The notes under the pieces: model-generated | The model's input: the letters and a program-made list of their open reading frames with translations, nothing else | The model's database searches: none | Told to the model about the DNA's origin: nothing | In this document: piece by piece, positions 16,304 to 26,750 of the stretch | How positions within the stretch are numbered: position 1 is the stretch's first letter | How the letters are laid out: every line of letters begins with the position of its first letter | Assembly (NCBI RefSeq): GCF_006346315.1 | Contig: NZ_VDMR01000001.1 | Coordinates: forward strand, 1,116,001-1,180,000 | DNA: 64,000 nt | Direction: 5' to 3' | DNA from: Nocardioides litoris | GTDB lineage: Bacteria > Actinomycetota > Actinomycetes > Propionibacteriales > Nocardioidaceae | Position numbers and translations under genes: made by a program

Positions 16304-16315
16304 CCCCGGCTGCCG

Positions 16316-16534
16316 CTAGCGCGGCAACGCGCTCGCGGCCCAGCCTCCCGGGCCGTGGGGCAGGGTGCGCCGCACCTGGCGGTGCGGCGCACCCCACTCA
16401 CGTCGGGGGCGCGGCGCCGGCGGCTCGCCGCCGCCCAGCGCGCTGAGCACGGCTACGACCGCCGCGACCTCCTCGGGGGTCGTGTCGGGCGTGATGACGC
16501 GCAGCACCGGAGGTGCGGGAGCCTCCTTGGTCAC
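16316..16534 (-). CDS. accE: Acyl-CoA carboxylase epsilon subunit
   Basis: A 72-residue protein directly downstream of the carboxylase beta gene, with a GTG start overlapping its TGA (GTGA). The core reads [26 protein letters not shown], the signature of the small epsilon subunit of actinobacterial acyl-CoA carboxylases, followed by a Pro/Arg-rich tail containing REWG. Epsilon joins alpha and beta chains and raises activity. Position and motif make the call secure despite the small size. Confidence 0.85.
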   Translation of the reverse strand: MTKEAPAPPVLRVITPDTTPEEVAAVVAVLSALGGGEPPAPRPRREWGAPHRQVRRTLPHGPGGWAASALPR

Positions 16535-18150
16535 AGCGGGATGTTCCCGTGCTTCTTCGGCGGGAGCGAGGCCCGCTTGGAGCGCAGCAGGCGCAGGGCG
16601 CGGACCACCTCGATGCGCGACTCGTGCGGCGAGATCACCGCGTCGACGTACCCGCGCTCGGCGGCGATGTAGGGGTTGGCCAGCGTTGTCTCGTACTCGT
16701 CGACCAGCTCGGCGCGCCGGGCCTCGACGTCGCCGCCGTCCTTCTCGACCGCCGCGAGCGTCTTGCGGTGCACGATGTTGGCCGCGCCCTGGGCGCCCAT
16801 CACCGCGATCTGCGCGGTCGGCCAGGCGACGTTGATGTCGGCGCCCAGGTGCTTGGAGCCCATCACGTCGTAGGCGCCGCCGTAGGCCTTGCGCGTGATG
16901 ACCGTGACCAGCGGCACGGTGGCCTCGGAGTAGGCGTAGATGAGCTTGGCGCCGCGCCGGATGATGCCGTTCCACTCCTGGTCGGTGCCCGGGAGGAAGC
17001 CCGGCACGTCGACGAAGGTCAGCACCGGGATGTTGAAGGCGTCGCAGAACCGCACGAAGCGGGCGGCCTTCTCCGAGGCGTCGATGTCGAGCGTGCCGGC
17101 GAACTGCATCGGCTGGTTGGCGACCACGCCCACCGGCCGCCCCTCGACCCGGCCGTAGCCGATGACGAGGTTGGGCGCGAACAGCTCCTGGACCTCGAGG
17201 AACTCCTCGTCGTCGAGCACCGCCGTGATGACGTCGTGCATGTCGTAGGGCTGGTTGGCGCCGTCGGGGATGAGCGTGTCGAGCGAGCGGTCGAGGTCGG
17301 TGACCTCCATGACCGCCTCCTCGTCGTAGGTCGGCAGCTCGTCGAGGTTGTTCTGCGGCAGGTAGGACAGCAGCGCCTTGACGTACTCCAGCGCGTCCTC
17401 CTCGTCGGAGGCCATGTAGTGGGCGTTGCCCGACTTGGTGTTGTGGGTGCGCGCGCCGCCGAGGTCCTCCATCGAGACGTCCTCGCCGGTGACGGTCTTG
17501 ATGACGTCGGGGCCGGTGATGAACATCGCCGAGGTCTGGTCGACCATCACGGTGAAGTCGGTGACCGCGGGGGAGTAGACGTGGCCGCCCGCGCAGTTGC
17601 CCATGATCAGGCTGATCTGCGGGATCACGCCGGAGGCGTGCACGTTGCGGCGGAAGATCTCGCCGTACAGGCCGAGCGAGACGACGCCCTCCTGGATGCG
17701 GGCGCCTGCGCCCTCGTTGATGCCGATGATCGGGCAGCCGGTCTTGATGGCGAGGTCCATGACCTTGACGATCTTCTCGCCGTACACCTCGCCCAGGGAG
17801 CCGCCGAAGACGGTGAAGTCCTGGCTGAACACGCACACCTGGCGGCCGTCGATGGTGCCGTAGCCCGTGATGACGCCGTCGCCGTACGGGCGGGTCTTCT
17901 CGAGCCCGAACGCCGTCGACCGGTGGCGGGCCAGCTCGTCGAGCTCGACGAAGGAGCCCTCGTCGAAGAGCAGCTCGATGCGCTCCCGGGCCGTCTTGCG
18001 GCCCTTGGCGTGCTGCTTCTCGACGGCCTTCGCCGAGCCGGCGTGGACGGCCTCGTCGAGTCGTCGCTCGAGGTCGGCCAGCTTGCCGGCCGTGGTGTGC
18101 AGGTCGAGGTCGTCGGGGACCTCGGTGCCTTCTCCGGGCTGGGCGCTCAA
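16531..18150 (-). CDS. pccB: Acyl-CoA carboxylase beta subunit (carboxyltransferase)
   Basis: A 539-residue carboxyltransferase that moves the carboxyl group from biotin to acetyl- or propionyl-CoA. Landmarks: [37 protein letters not shown], the oxyanion segment [32 protein letters not shown], and in the second half [24 protein letters not shown] and [15 protein letters not shown]. The start is taken as TTG at 18150 because GGGAG lies about 6 nt upstream, the frame begins just before the first conserved residues, and no ATG/GTG fits better. It forms a unit with the epsilon gene and is divergent from biotin ligase. Confidence 0.93.
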   Translation of the reverse strand: MSAQPGEGTEVPDDLDLHTTAGKLADLERRLDEAVHAGSAKAVEKQHAKGRKTARERIELLFDEGSFVELDELARHRSTAFGLEKTRPYGDGVITGYGTIDGRQVCVFSQDFTVFGGSLGEVYGEKIVKVMDLAIKTGCPIIGINEGAGARIQEGVVSLGLYGEIFRRNVHASGVIPQISLIMGNCAGGHVYSPAVTDFTVMVDQTSAMFITGPDVIKTVTGEDVSMEDLGGARTHNTKSGNAHYMASDEEDALEYVKALLSYLPQNNLDELPTYDEEAVMEVTDLDRSLDTLIPDGANQPYDMHDVITAVLDDEEFLEVQELFAPNLVIGYGRVEGRPVGVVANQPMQFAGTLDIDASEKAARFVRFCDAFNIPVLTFVDVPGFLPGTDQEWNGIIRRGAKLIYAYSEATVPLVTVITRKAYGGAYDVMGSKHLGADINVAWPTAQIAVMGAQGAANIVHRKTLAAVEKDGGDVEARRAELVDEYETTLANPYIAAERGYVDAVISPHESRIEVVRALRLLRSKRASLPPKKHGNIPL

Positions 18151-18214
18151 CGGCTCTCCCGCTCTCTTGGGTGACTGTCGGTGCTTGGACAGGGCTGGTC
18201 GGTAGGACAGGCTA

Positions 18215-19033
18215 GTGCTCGTGACCACCGACCAGGCCGGACGCCCACCCCTCGACAAGGCCCGTCTCGGCAGCGACAACCCCGAGCTGATGCCCGACCT
18301 GACCGTCGAGGTGGTCGACCAGCTCCCCTCGACCAACGCCGAGGCCGCCGACCGCGCCCGCGCGGGCGCGCCCGACGGCCTGGTCGTCGTGGCCGACCAC
18401 CAGTCCGCCGGTCGTGGTCGCCTCGACCGCACCTGGGAGACCCCGCCCGGCACCGCGGTCACCTTCTCCCTCATCCTGCGCCCCGAGGTGCCCGTCGCGC
18501 GGTGGCCCTGGCTGCCGCTGCTCACCGGGTACGCCGTCGACAAGGCCCTCCAGGCCAGTGGCCTCGAGGCGGGCGTGAAGTGGCCCAACGACGTCCTGGT
18601 CGGCGACAAGAAGGTCGCGGGCATCCTGGTCGAGCGGGTGGAGACCCCCGACGGCCCGACGGCGGTCGTCGGCGTCGGCATCAACGTCGGCCTGGGCACC
18701 GACGAGCTGCCGGTGCCCACCGCCACCTCCCTCGAGCTCGAGCTCGGCCGCCCCGTCGACCGCACCGACGTGCTGGTCGAGGTGCTCAACACCATCCGCG
18801 AGGCCGTCGACGCGTGGGAGATGGGCGGGGAACCGGGCGTCGCGCGGCTCCAGGAGTCGTACGCCGCCGCCTGCGTGACCGTGGGCCGCGACGTCCGCGT
18901 CGACCTGCCCGACGGCTCGGCCCTCGAGGGGCGGGCTGTGCAGATCGACGACGTCGGCCGCCTCGTCGTGGAGGCCGGCGGCGCCCGCACGGCGGTCTCC
19001 GCGGGTGACGTCGTGCACGTCCGCACGGCGTGA
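18215..19033 (+). CDS. birA: Biotin--[acetyl-CoA-carboxylase] ligase
   Basis: A 272-residue, single-function BirA without the N-terminal winged helix of bifunctional repressors. It attaches biotin to the BCCP lysine of the carboxylase alpha chain through biotinyl-AMP. Seen: [13 protein letters not shown], biotin-binding [42 protein letters not shown], and a small C-terminal SH3-like domain ([11 protein letters not shown]). It lies divergently next to the carboxylase beta subunit, its indirect partner. The start could be the GTG at 18215 or the GTG at 18221. Its TGA overlaps the next GTG. Confidence 0.92.
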   Translation: MLVTTDQAGRPPLDKARLGSDNPELMPDLTVEVVDQLPSTNAEAADRARAGAPDGLVVVADHQSAGRGRLDRTWETPPGTAVTFSLILRPEVPVARWPWLPLLTGYAVDKALQASGLEAGVKWPNDVLVGDKKVAGILVERVETPDGPTAVVGVGINVGLGTDELPVPTATSLELELGRPVDRTDVLVEVLNTIREAVDAWEMGGEPGVARLQESYAAACVTVGRDVRVDLPDGSALEGRAVQIDDVGRLVVEAGGARTAVSAGDVVHVRTA

Positions 19034-20094
19034 CCCTGCCCCCGGGGCCGGACCCCCTGCCGGAGCCCGTGCCGGAGCCCGACGACGCCCCCGCGGCCCT
19101 GGCCGAGGGGGAGGAGGCCGTCCGTCCCGAGTGGGGCGACCCGGCCGCCATCGTGCGGGCGATCCTGCGCGAGGAGCCGACGTACTCCGCGGCCGAGGTG
19201 GCCGAGGACGCCGGCATCACCCTCGGCCAGGCCCGCCGGCTGTGGCGGGCGCTCGGGTTCCCCGAGGCCGACGGCGCGGCGGTCTACACCGCCTCCGACA
19301 CCGACGCCATCCGCACCATGGTCGAGGCCATCGACTCCGGCCTGCTCGACTTCGACCTCGCCGTCACCATCACCCGCGCGCTGGGCCAGACCATGGCCCG
19401 CCTGGCCGACTGGGAGGTCGGGGCGCTGGTCCACCGGGTCGAGGAGCTGCAGGTCGAGGGCCAGCGCGGCAACGTCACCCAGACCGCCGCCCACCTGCTC
19501 GAGGAGCTCGGCGACGGGTTCGAGACGATGATGGTCTACGTCTGGCGGCGCCACCTGGCCGCGGCCGTCTCCCGCATTGTCGCGCTGGGCCAGGCCGACG
19601 ACCTGCACACCACCCGGCTCACCGTCGGGTTCGCCGACATCGTCAGCTTCACCGCGCTGTCCAACGAGATCTCGCGCGAGCGCATCGGCGACCTCGTCGA
19701 GCTCTTCGAGTCGCGCTGCGCCGACGTGGTCGCCACCCAGCGCGGCCGGGTCATCAAGAGCATCGGCGACTCGGTGCTGTTCGTGAACGACGACCCCATC
19801 CGGGCCTACGACACCGCCGAGGGCATCATCACCGTCATCGGCCGCGACCCCCGGATGCCCGACGTCCGCGTGGGCCTGGCCACCGGCGACGTCGTCATGC
19901 GGGTCGGTGACGTCTTCGGGCCGCCGGTCAACCTCGCCGCGCGGCTCACCGCGGTCGCCCGCCGCAACCGCATCATCATCGACGCCGCCACCGCGGCCCG
20001 GCTCCCCGAGGACCAGTTCGAGACCCGGCGGCTGCCCGAGCGGCCGGTGCGGGGCTTCGGGCTCGTCGAGCCCGTCGCCGTACGCCGGCACTGA
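19030..20094 (+). CDS. Class III adenylate cyclase with N-terminal regulatory domain
   Basis: A 354-residue cytosolic cyclase. Residues about 40-190 form the helical actinobacterial regulatory domain seen in Rv1264-like enzymes ([34 protein letters not shown], then the long helix [22 protein letters not shown]). The catalytic domain begins near 195. It has [11 protein letters not shown] (metal-binding aspartate), [13 protein letters not shown] (substrate lysine and second aspartate) and [14 protein letters not shown] (Asn/Arg transition-state residues), so it looks active. The GTG start overlaps the birA stop (GTGA). An orphan winged-helix gene follows after 93 bp. Confidence 0.9.
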   Translation: MTLPPGPDPLPEPVPEPDDAPAALAEGEEAVRPEWGDPAAIVRAILREEPTYSAAEVAEDAGITLGQARRLWRALGFPEADGAAVYTASDTDAIRTMVEAIDSGLLDFDLAVTITRALGQTMARLADWEVGALVHRVEELQVEGQRGNVTQTAAHLLEELGDGFETMMVYVWRRHLAAAVSRIVALGQADDLHTTRLTVGFADIVSFTALSNEISRERIGDLVELFESRCADVVATQRGRVIKSIGDSVLFVNDDPIRAYDTAEGIITVIGRDPRMPDVRVGLATGDVVMRVGDVFGPPVNLAARLTAVARRNRIIIDAATAARLPEDQFETRRLPERPVRGFGLVEPVAVRRH

Positions 20095-20175
20095 GGCCAC
20101 GACCGGCGCCGTGGCCCGGTCTGGACCGCCCGGGGCACATCTGGCCGTTCCGGTCCCCCCGGGAGCGGGGCTTCC

Positions 20176-20181
20176 TACGGT
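20176..20181 (+). promoter_or_regulatory. -10 element of a leaderless promoter
   Basis: TACGGT at 20176-20181 ends 6 nt before the GTG of the winged-helix gene. The remaining part of the 93-bp gap after the cyclase gene is GC-rich and shows no Shine-Dalgarno or clear -35. Confidence 0.45.
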
Positions 20182-20187
20182 GAGGGC

Positions 20188-20505
20188 GTGCTCGAGGTCC
20201 AGGGGGTCCGCGTCGACCCGGCGACGCGCCGCGTGTGGGTCGCCGAGGAGGAGGTCGCGTTCTCCCGCAAGGAGTTCGACCTGCTGCACGCCCTGATCTC
20301 CCGCGCCGGCCAGGTGGTCTCGCGCGACGACCTGATGCGCGATGTCTGGCAGACCACCTTCTGGACGTCGTCGAAGACCATCGACGTCCACCTCGGCTGG
20401 ATCCGGCGCAAGCTCGGCGACGACAGCCGCCGCCCCCACCTCATCACCACCCTGCGGGGCAAGGGGCTGCGCTTCGAGACCCAGGCTCCGGTCCGCAGCG
20501 GCTGA
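20188..20505 (+). CDS. Stand-alone OmpR/PhoB-type winged-helix protein
   Basis: A 105-residue protein that is only a Trans_reg_C effector domain: [66 protein letters not shown], and the wing [10 protein letters not shown]. It has no receiver domain, so it is not a classical response regulator and has no phosphorylation site. It may bind DNA constitutively or depend on a partner or on cAMP made by the preceding cyclase (inference). It sits between the adenylate cyclase and purK, 24 bp upstream of the latter. Confidence 0.85.
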   Translation: MLEVQGVRVDPATRRVWVAEEEVAFSRKEFDLLHALISRAGQVVSRDDLMRDVWQTTFWTSSKTIDVHLGWIRRKLGDDSRRPHLITTLRGKGLRFETQAPVRSG

Positions 20506-20516
20506 GGGCCTCCCAC

Positions 20517-20522
20517 TACCGT
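20517..20522 (+). promoter_or_regulatory. -10 element before purK
   Basis: TACCGT at 20517-20522 ends 7 nt before the purK GTG. It lies in a 24-bp gap, so purK has its own probable leaderless promoter in addition to read-through from upstream. Confidence 0.45.
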
Positions 20523-20529
20523 TGGCCCC

Positions 20530-21726
20530 GTGAACGCCACGCCGTCCGCCCCTCTCGTCGCGGTCGTCGGCGGGGGCCAGCTCGCACGGATGATGGCCGA
20601 GCCGGCCGCCGCGCTCGGCCTGCCCCTGCGCCTCCTCGCCGAGGCCGAGGGCGTCTCGGCCGCCCAGGTCGTCGTCGACCACCTCGTCGGCGACCACACC
20701 GACCTCGACGACCTGCGGGCCGTGACCCGCGGCGCGTCGGTGGTCACCTTCGACCACGAGCACGTCCCGACCGAGCACCTGCGCGCCCTCGCCGCCGACG
20801 GCGTCGCCGTGCGCCCTGGGCCCGACGCGCTGGTCCACGCCCAGGACAAGGGCGTCATGCGCGAGCGGCTGGCCGCCCTCGACGTGCCCTGCCCGCGCAA
20901 CGCGATCGTCGCCTCGGCCGCCGACGTCGAGGCGTTCGGGTTCCCCTGCGTGCTCAAGACCACCCGCGGCGGGTACGACGGCAAGGGTGTCTGGTTCGTG
21001 CGCGGGGCCGCCGACGTGGCCGAGCCCCTGCGGGCCGTCGCCGAGGGCGCCGAGCGCGGCGTGCGGCTGCTGGCCGAGGAGCTCGTCGACTTCCGCCGCG
21101 AGCTCTCGGCGATCGTGGTCCGCTCGCCCAGCGGGCAGGCCGCGGCGTACCCGGTGGTGGCCTCGACCCAGCGCGACGGCATCTGCCACGAGGTCGTCGC
21201 CCCGGCACCCGACCTCGACCCCGACCTGGCCACCCAGGCCCAGGAGGTCGCGCTCCGCATCGCCGGCGAGCTCGACGTCACCGGCGTGCTCGCCGTCGAG
21301 CTGTTCGAGACCGGTGACGGCCGGATCCTGGTCAACGAGCTCGCGATGCGACCGCACAACACCGGCCACTGGACCCAGGACGGCGCGGTCACCTCCCAGT
21401 TCGAGAACCACCTGCGCGCCGTGCTCGACCTGCCGCTCGGCTCGCCCGCGGCCCGTGAGCCGTGGACGGTGATGGTCAACATCCTCGGCGCCCCCGATCG
21501 CGACCTCGGCGACGGGAGCGTCCCGGTCGGCCGGCTCTACGACGGCTACCCGCACGCGATGGCCCGCGACCCGCGGCTGCGCGTGCACCTGTACGGCAAG
21601 GACCTGCGGCCCGGCCGCAAGGTCGGCCACGTCAACGCCTACGGCGACGACCTCGACGACTGCCTCGAGCGCGCGCGGCACGCCGCCGCGTGGTTCCGGG
21701 GCGACCTCGGCGACGAGAGCGAGTGA
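20530..21726 (+). CDS. purK: N5-carboxyaminoimidazole ribonucleotide synthetase
   Basis: A 398-residue ATP-grasp enzyme that makes N5-CAIR from AIR, ATP and bicarbonate in purine synthesis. Seen: [69 protein letters not shown], the ATP-grasp [19 protein letters not shown], and [31 protein letters not shown]. Length is normal. It is followed after 2 bp by purE, which uses its product. Confidence 0.96.
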   Translation: MNATPSAPLVAVVGGGQLARMMAEPAAALGLPLRLLAEAEGVSAAQVVVDHLVGDHTDLDDLRAVTRGASVVTFDHEHVPTEHLRALAADGVAVRPGPDALVHAQDKGVMRERLAALDVPCPRNAIVASAADVEAFGFPCVLKTTRGGYDGKGVWFVRGAADVAEPLRAVAEGAERGVRLLAEELVDFRRELSAIVVRSPSGQAAAYPVVASTQRDGICHEVVAPAPDLDPDLATQAQEVALRIAGELDVTGVLAVELFETGDGRILVNELAMRPHNTGHWTQDGAVTSQFENHLRAVLDLPLGSPAAREPWTVMVNILGAPDRDLGDGSVPVGRLYDGYPHAMARDPRLRVHLYGKDLRPGRKVGHVNAYGDDLDDCLERARHAAAWFRGDLGDESE

Positions 21727-21728
21727 GC

Positions 21729-22259
21729 ATGAGCGAGCAGCAGGCGACCCGTCCGCGGGTCGGCATCGTGATGGGGTCCGACTCCGACTGGCCGGTGATG
21801 CGGCTGGCGGCGGAGGCCCTGGAGGAGTTCGGCGTGCCCCACGAGGCCGACGTCGTCTCGGCGCACCGGATGCCCGAGGAGATGCTGGCCTACGGCAAGG
21901 AGGCCGCCGGCCGGGGCCTGTCGGTCGTCATCGCCGGGGCCGGGGGAGCGGCCCACCTGCCCGGCATGCTGGCCGCGGTGACGCCGCTGCCGGTCATCGG
22001 CGTGCCGGTGCCGCTGAAGACCCTCGACGGCATGGACTCCCTGCTCTCGATCGTCCAGATGCCGGCCGGCGTGCCGGTGGCCACGGTCGCCATCGGGGGC
22101 GCCCGCAACGCCGGGCTGCTCGCCGTGCGCATCCTCGCCGCGACCGACCCCGCGCTGCAGGAGCAGATGACCGCGTTCCAGGCCGAGCTGAAGAGGTCCG
22201 CGCAGGACAAGGGCGCGGTCGTGCGCGGGGAGAGCGGTGCCCGCCGGTTCGGCTTCTAG
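21729..22259 (+). CDS. purE: N5-CAIR mutase, class I PurE
   Basis: A 176-residue enzyme that converts N5-CAIR to CAIR. The active-site pattern is intact: [84 protein letters not shown]. The ATG is 2 bp after the purK stop, so the pair is a tight operon. A basic tail ([18 protein letters not shown]) extends beyond the conserved domain and overlaps the next gene's start. Confidence 0.96.
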   Translation: MSEQQATRPRVGIVMGSDSDWPVMRLAAEALEEFGVPHEADVVSAHRMPEEMLAYGKEAAGRGLSVVIAGAGGAAHLPGMLAAVTPLPVIGVPVPLKTLDGMDSLLSIVQMPAGVPVATVAIGGARNAGLLAVRILAATDPALQEQMTAFQAELKRSAQDKGAVVRGESGARRFGF

Positions 22260-23433
22260 CCGCACCCGCACCCGCGGTCGGTCGGGCCCGGGCGCGGGCA
22301 GCCGGACCCGGGGCGGCGGCGACCGGCTCGTCGGCATCGACCTCGCCCGGTGCCTCGCCCTGCTGGGCATGATGGCGACCCACGTGCTCGACGCGCGCAC
22401 CCCGGGCGGTGACGTCAGCGCCTCGCACTGGCTGGCCAGCGGGCGCGCCTCGGCCCTGTTCGCCGTGCTGGCCGGGGTCTCGATCGCCCTGGTCAGCGGC
22501 CGGGGCACGCCGGTGGTCGGCGGGCAGCGGCTGCGGGTCAGCGCGGCGCTGGTCGTGCGTGCCGTGCTCGTCGGCGCCATCGGGCTGCTGCTGGGCACGC
22601 TCGACACCGGGATCGCGGTGATCCTCACCTACTACGCGGTGCTCTTCGTGCTGGCCCTGCCCTTCCTCGGGCTCACCGCGCGGCCGCTGCTGGCCGTGGC
22701 CGTCGCCTGGGTCGCCGCCGCGCCGGTGGTCTCCCACCTCGCTCGCCCCGAGCTGCCGCCCCGGCAGTTCGACAGTCCCGAGCCCGAGCAGCTGCTCGAG
22801 CCCGGCCGCCTGGTCGCCGAGCTGCTGTTCACCGGCTACTACCCGGCCGTGCCCTGGGTGGCCTACCTGCTGCTGGGCCTCGCGATCGGCCGCGCCGACC
22901 TCCGCTCGCGCCGGGTGGCGGCTGTGCTCGTGGTCAACGGCGCCGTGGCCGCGGTCGGCGCGACCCTGCTGTCGCGCGCCCTGACCTCGAGCCGGTTCGA
23001 CTGGACCGAGCTCGACGCGGTCGCGGGCGGCATGTACGGCCAGACCCCCACCGACAACGGCTGGCGCTGGCTGCTCGTCGTCGTGCCGCACTCGACGACG
23101 CCGTTCGACCTCGTGCAGACCGGGGGCAGCGCGGCGCTCGTGGTCGGGCTGTGCCTGCTCGTCGCGGGGGCGGCCCGCGACCTCTCGCCCGTGGTCGAGC
23201 GAGCCCTGCAGGTCCTGGTCGGCGCCGGCGCCATGACCCTCACGCTCTTCGTCCTGCACGTCGTCATGCGCACCGACGCTGTCTGGCCGCCCGAGGAGCC
23301 CTCGACGTACGCCTGGCACGTGCTGGTCGCCCTCTGGATCGGCAGCGTGTACGCCGCCCTCGGCCGCCGCGGCCCCCTCGAGACGGTCGTCGGGTGGCTG
23401 CCCGGCAAGATCAGGGGCCGCTCGTCGGGGTGA
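22237..23433 (+). CDS. DUF1624/HGSNAT-like multi-pass membrane protein
   Basis: A 398-residue integral membrane protein with about 10 hydrophobic segments after a basic, Arg/Gly-rich N-terminus. It contains [23 protein letters not shown], the signature of the heparan-alpha-glucosaminide N-acetyltransferase/DUF1624 family, in which the histidine near the end of the motif (here in ATHVLD) takes part in acetyl transfer across the membrane. The substrate in bacteria is unknown; a cell-surface glycan is likely. The chosen GTG overlaps purE by 23 bp; a start nearer residue 28 is possible since conserved sequence only begins there. Confidence 0.75.
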   Translation: MPAGSASSRTRTRGRSGPGAGSRTRGGGDRLVGIDLARCLALLGMMATHVLDARTPGGDVSASHWLASGRASALFAVLAGVSIALVSGRGTPVVGGQRLRVSAALVVRAVLVGAIGLLLGTLDTGIAVILTYYAVLFVLALPFLGLTARPLLAVAVAWVAAAPVVSHLARPELPPRQFDSPEPEQLLEPGRLVAELLFTGYYPAVPWVAYLLLGLAIGRADLRSRRVAAVLVVNGAVAAVGATLLSRALTSSRFDWTELDAVAGGMYGQTPTDNGWRWLLVVVPHSTTPFDLVQTGGSAALVVGLCLLVAGAARDLSPVVERALQVLVGAGAMTLTLFVLHVVMRTDAVWPPEEPSTYAWHVLVALWIGSVYAALGRRGPLETVVGWLPGKIRGRSSG

Positions 23434-23459
23434 AAGGTGCCCAGGACGGCCCCGTTCTC

Positions 23460-23489
23460 TTGATCCGGTCCACTCTGGGTTCCTACGTT
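23460..23489 (+). promoter_or_regulatory. furA-katG promoter
   Basis: TTGATC (23460-23465), 18 bp, then TACGTT (23484-23489), which ends 6 nt before the GTG of the Fur-type gene. The spacing predicts a leaderless transcript covering both furA and katG. Autoregulation by FurA at this site is expected from mycobacterial and streptomycete precedents but no clear operator palindrome was identified. Confidence 0.6.
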
Positions 23490-23495
23490 CGAGCG

Positions 23496-23966
23496 GTGCC
23501 CCCGGACCTCGAGGCGCTGCTGCGGGCGGTGCCCCTGCGCGTCACCCGACCACGCCTGGCCGTGCTCGGCGCCGTCATGGAGCGCCCGCACGTCGACGCC
23601 GACACCGTGACCCGGGTGCTGCGTGCCGAGGACCCGTCAGCGGTCTCGCACCAGGCGGTGTACGACGTGCTGCGGGTGCTGACCGACGCCGGTCTGCTGC
23701 GGCGCATCCAGCCCGCCGGGGCCACCGCGCGCTACGAGGCGCGCGTGGGCGACAACCACCACCACGTGGTGTGCCGCACCTGCGGCGCCATCGACGACGT
23801 CGACTGCGCCGTCGGCGCCGCGCCCTGCCTCACCGCCCCTGACCACGGGGCCGGCCACGGCTACGTGGTCGACGAGGCGGAGGTCGTCTTCTGGGGCACC
23901 TGCCCCGCCTGCACGGCCGCCGAGACCACCACCCCCACCCATACCGACCCGGAAGGTCACCGATGA
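23496..23966 (+). CDS. furA: Fur-family regulator (FurA/CatR type)
   Basis: A 156-residue Fur-superfamily metalloregulator. The DNA-binding half includes [25 protein letters not shown] and [25 protein letters not shown]. The regulatory half has the histidine cluster [19 protein letters not shown] and the second zinc-site pair CPAC. It is directly upstream of katG with an ATGA overlap, the classic FurA-KatG arrangement in which a peroxide-sensitive Fur protein represses its own operon. The GTG start is supported by the 6-nt spacing from the -10 element. Confidence 0.92.
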   Translation: MPPDLEALLRAVPLRVTRPRLAVLGAVMERPHVDADTVTRVLRAEDPSAVSHQAVYDVLRVLTDAGLLRRIQPAGATARYEARVGDNHHHVVCRTCGAIDDVDCAVGAAPCLTAPDHGAGHGYVVDEAEVVFWGTCPACTAAETTTPTHTDPEGHR

Positions 23967-26233
23967 GCGACAGCCAGGACCACCCCGTCAGCCCCCAGGG
24001 CGTCGACGCCAAGGAGGCGGCCGGCTGCCCGGTCAACCCGGACTCCGCCGCCGCCCACGGCAGCGAGAGCGAGAACCCGGTGATCTCCTCGCCGACCCCG
24101 GCGACCGGCACCCGGCCGCGCACGGTCAAGGACTGGTGGCCCAACTCGTTGGAGCTCTCGGTGCTGCACGCCCACTCCAGCAAGGGCAACCCGCTGCCCG
24201 CCGGCTCCAGCTACGCCGAGAAGTTCGCCGGCCTCGACGTCCAGGCGCTCGTGCGCGACGTCGAGGACGTCCTGACCACCTCCCAGGACTGGTGGCCCGC
24301 CGACTTCGGCCACTACGGCGGCCTGATGATCCGGATGAGCTGGCACTCCGCCGGCACCTACCGCATCTACGACGGCCGCGGCGGCGCGGGCGACGGCGGC
24401 CAGCGTTTCGCCCCGCTCAACAGCTGGCCCGACAACGCCAACCTCGACAAGGCCCGTCGGCTGCTGTGGCCGGTCAAGCAGAAGTACGGCCAGGCCATCT
24501 CCTGGGCCGACCTCATCGTGCTCGCCGGCAACGTCTCGCTGGACTCCATGGGCCTGCCGACGTTCGGCTTCGGGTTCGGCCGCGAGGACGTGTGGGAGCC
24601 GGAGGAGATCTTCTGGGGTCCCGAGGACACCTGGCTCGGCGACGAGCGGTACGCCGGGGAGCGCGACCTGCACGAGTCGCTCGGCGCGGTCCAGATGGGG
24701 CTGATCTACGTCAACCCCGAGGGCCCCAACGGCAACCCCGACCCCGTCGCCTCGGCCCGCGACATCCGCGAGACCTTCGCCCGGATGGCGATGAACGACG
24801 AGGAGACCGTCGCCCTGATCGCCGGCGGCCACACCTTCGGCAAGACCCACGGCGCCGGCGACGCCTCGCTCGTCGGGCCCGAGCCCGAGGGGGCGCCGCT
24901 GGAGGAGCAGGGCCTGGGCTGGCGCAGCGAGTTCGGCTCCGGCAAGGGCGCCGACGCCATCACCTCCGGGCTCGAGGTCACCTGGACCCGCACCCCGGTG
25001 CAGTGGAGCAACGACTACTTCACCTTCCTCTACGACCACGAGTGGGAGCTCGAGGAGAGCCCCGCCGGCGCCAAGCAGTGGGTCGCCAAGGACGCCGAGG
25101 CCGTGGTCCCGGGGCCGACGCCCGACTCGCCCAAGCGTCGCCCCACCATGCTCACCAGCGACCTCGCGCTGCGCTTCGACCCGGCGTACGACAAGATCTC
25201 GCTGCGCTTCCGCGACGACCCCGACGCGTTCGCGCTGGCCTTCGCCAAGGCCTGGTACAAGCTGCTGCACCGCGACATGGGTCCGGTCAGCCGCTACCTC
25301 GGCCCGTGGGTCGCCGAGCCTCAGCTGTGGCAGGACCCGGTGCCCGCCGTCGACCACGCGCTGGTCACCGACGCCGAGGTCGCCGACCTCAAGCAGCGGG
25401 TGCTCGGCTCCGGCCTCACCGTGGCCGAGCTCGTGCAGACGGCGTGGGCCTCGGCGTCGAGCTTCCGCTCCACCGACAAGCGCGGGGGCGCCAACGGCGC
25501 CCGGATCGCCCTGGAGCCGCAGCGCGGCTGGGAGGTCAACCAGCCCGAGCAGCTCGAGCGCGTCCTCGGTGTCCTGGAGGGCGTGCGCGCCGACTTCCAC
25601 GCCGCCGGCGAGGCCCGCATCTCGCTGGCCGACCTCATCGTGCTCGCTGGCTCCGCGGCCGTCGAGCAGGCCGCCCGCGACGGCGGCGTCGAGGTCACCG
25701 TGCCCTTCCACCCGGGCCGCACCGACGCCACCCAGGAGCAGACCGACGTCGACTCCTTCCGGGTCCTCGAGCCCCGCGCCGATGCGTTCCGCAACTACCT
25801 GCGCCCCGGTGAGAAGACCCAGCCCGAGGTCCTCATGGTCGACCGCGCCTACATGCTCGACCTGACCGCGCCGGAGATGACCGTGCTCATCGGCGGCCTG
25901 CGGGTCATCGGCGGCAACGTCGGCGGCGCCACCCACGGCGTGCTCACCGAGCGCCCCGGCGCGTTGACCAACGACTTCTTCGTCAACCTCCTCGCGCCGG
26001 GCTCCCGCTGGCGGGCCTCCCAGTCCGAGGAGCACGTGTACGACGTCGTCGACCTCGCCACCGACGAGGTGCGGTTCACCGCCACGGCCGTCGACCTGAT
26101 CTTCGGCTCGAACTCGCAGCTGCGGGCGCTCTCGGAGGTGTGGGCCAGCGTCGACGCCCGCACGCAGTTCGTGCACGACTTCGTGGCCGCGTGGGTCAAG
26201 GTGATGGACAGCGACCGGTTCGACCTGCGCTGA
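23963..26233 (+). CDS. katG: Catalase-peroxidase
   Basis: A 756-residue bifunctional haem enzyme degrading hydrogen peroxide. The active site is complete: distal Arg124, Trp127 and His128 in [13 protein letters not shown]; proximal His290 in [10 protein letters not shown]. The Met-Tyr-Trp cofactor residues are all present: Trp127, Tyr249 ([12 protein letters not shown]) and Met275 (FARMAMND). The C-terminal duplicated domain is present in full. The ATG overlaps the furA stop. The longer N-terminus ([21 protein letters not shown]) is typical of actinobacterial KatG. Composite repeat copy B starts 11 bp after the stop. Confidence 0.97.
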   Translation: MSDSQDHPVSPQGVDAKEAAGCPVNPDSAAAHGSESENPVISSPTPATGTRPRTVKDWWPNSLELSVLHAHSSKGNPLPAGSSYAEKFAGLDVQALVRDVEDVLTTSQDWWPADFGHYGGLMIRMSWHSAGTYRIYDGRGGAGDGGQRFAPLNSWPDNANLDKARRLLWPVKQKYGQAISWADLIVLAGNVSLDSMGLPTFGFGFGREDVWEPEEIFWGPEDTWLGDERYAGERDLHESLGAVQMGLIYVNPEGPNGNPDPVASARDIRETFARMAMNDEETVALIAGGHTFGKTHGAGDASLVGPEPEGAPLEEQGLGWRSEFGSGKGADAITSGLEVTWTRTPVQWSNDYFTFLYDHEWELEESPAGAKQWVAKDAEAVVPGPTPDSPKRRPTMLTSDLALRFDPAYDKISLRFRDDPDAFALAFAKAWYKLLHRDMGPVSRYLGPWVAEPQLWQDPVPAVDHALVTDAEVADLKQRVLGSGLTVAELVQTAWASASSFRSTDKRGGANGARIALEPQRGWEVNQPEQLERVLGVLEGVRADFHAAGEARISLADLIVLAGSAAVEQAARDGGVEVTVPFHPGRTDATQEQTDVDSFRVLEPRADAFRNYLRPGEKTQPEVLMVDRAYMLDLTAPEMTVLIGGLRVIGGNVGGATHGVLTERPGALTNDFFVNLLAPGSRWRASQSEEHVYDVVDLATDEVRFTATAVDLIFGSNSQLRALSEVWASVDARTQFVHDFVAAWVKVMDSDRFDLR

Positions 26234-26243
26234 GGTCTTCCGG

Positions 26244-26739
26244 GGTTGGTGTGGGCGGCCGCGCGCGTAGTCGATCGGGTCTCCGGGTCAAGGACGCTCG
26301 CTGCGCTCGCGCCGGCTCCGCCGGCCGCTGCGCGGTCCTTGACCCGGAGCCTCGCCCGATCGACTGACGGCGCGCTTGCCGGCACGGGCTCCGCCCGCGC
26401 CGCCGCTGGCGCGGCCGCCCCATCCGTCACACTGATGTCACTCCTGACGCCGATCTCCCACTCCTGGCAGGGAGTTACCGACCAGGGGTGGGAGATCCCC
26501 GCCAGGAGTGGTGCGGGCGGGTCAAGTGTGACTGGTGGGGCGGGTGGCCGCGCCAGCGGCGGCGCGCCGAGCTTGCGAGGCGTCGCCGACAGCGCGCAGT
26601 CCGGCGGGCTGCGCGAGGCTCGGGGTCAAGGACGGCCGGAGGCCGCCGCGCAGCGGCGCGAGCGCAGCGAGCGTCCTTGACGCCGAGACGCGGCCTGCCA
26701 CGCGCGCGGGCCACCCGCCCCACCCCGCCCACACCAACC
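26244..26739 (+). repeat. Composite intergenic element, copy B (full length)
   Basis: The most complete copy, 496 bp, between the convergent katG and aldehyde dehydrogenase genes. It is bounded by a perfect 15-bp terminal inverted repeat: GGTTGGTGTGGGCGG at 26244-26258 and its complement at 26725-26739. Inside are hairpin module H (arms 26269-26294 and 26336-26365), the 70-bp four-box core (26440-26509; boxes at 26440, 26460, 26483 and 26503, the third being CAGGGGT), and a second, related but distinct hairpin module H' in reverse orientation (arms about 26606-26633 and 26673-26699). No coding potential other than incidental open frames, no transposase and no obvious target-site duplication. 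Confidence 0.88.
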
Positions 26740-26750
26740 ACCCAGAGCAG

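Noticed and set aside
16531..21681. A 1716-codon open frame on the minus strand running from the carboxylase beta gene through birA, the cyclase and purK
   Set aside because: Only its last 540 codons (16531-18150) encode a recognisable protein. The rest is the antisense of genes with clear family motifs; long open antisense frames are expected in such GC-rich DNA.
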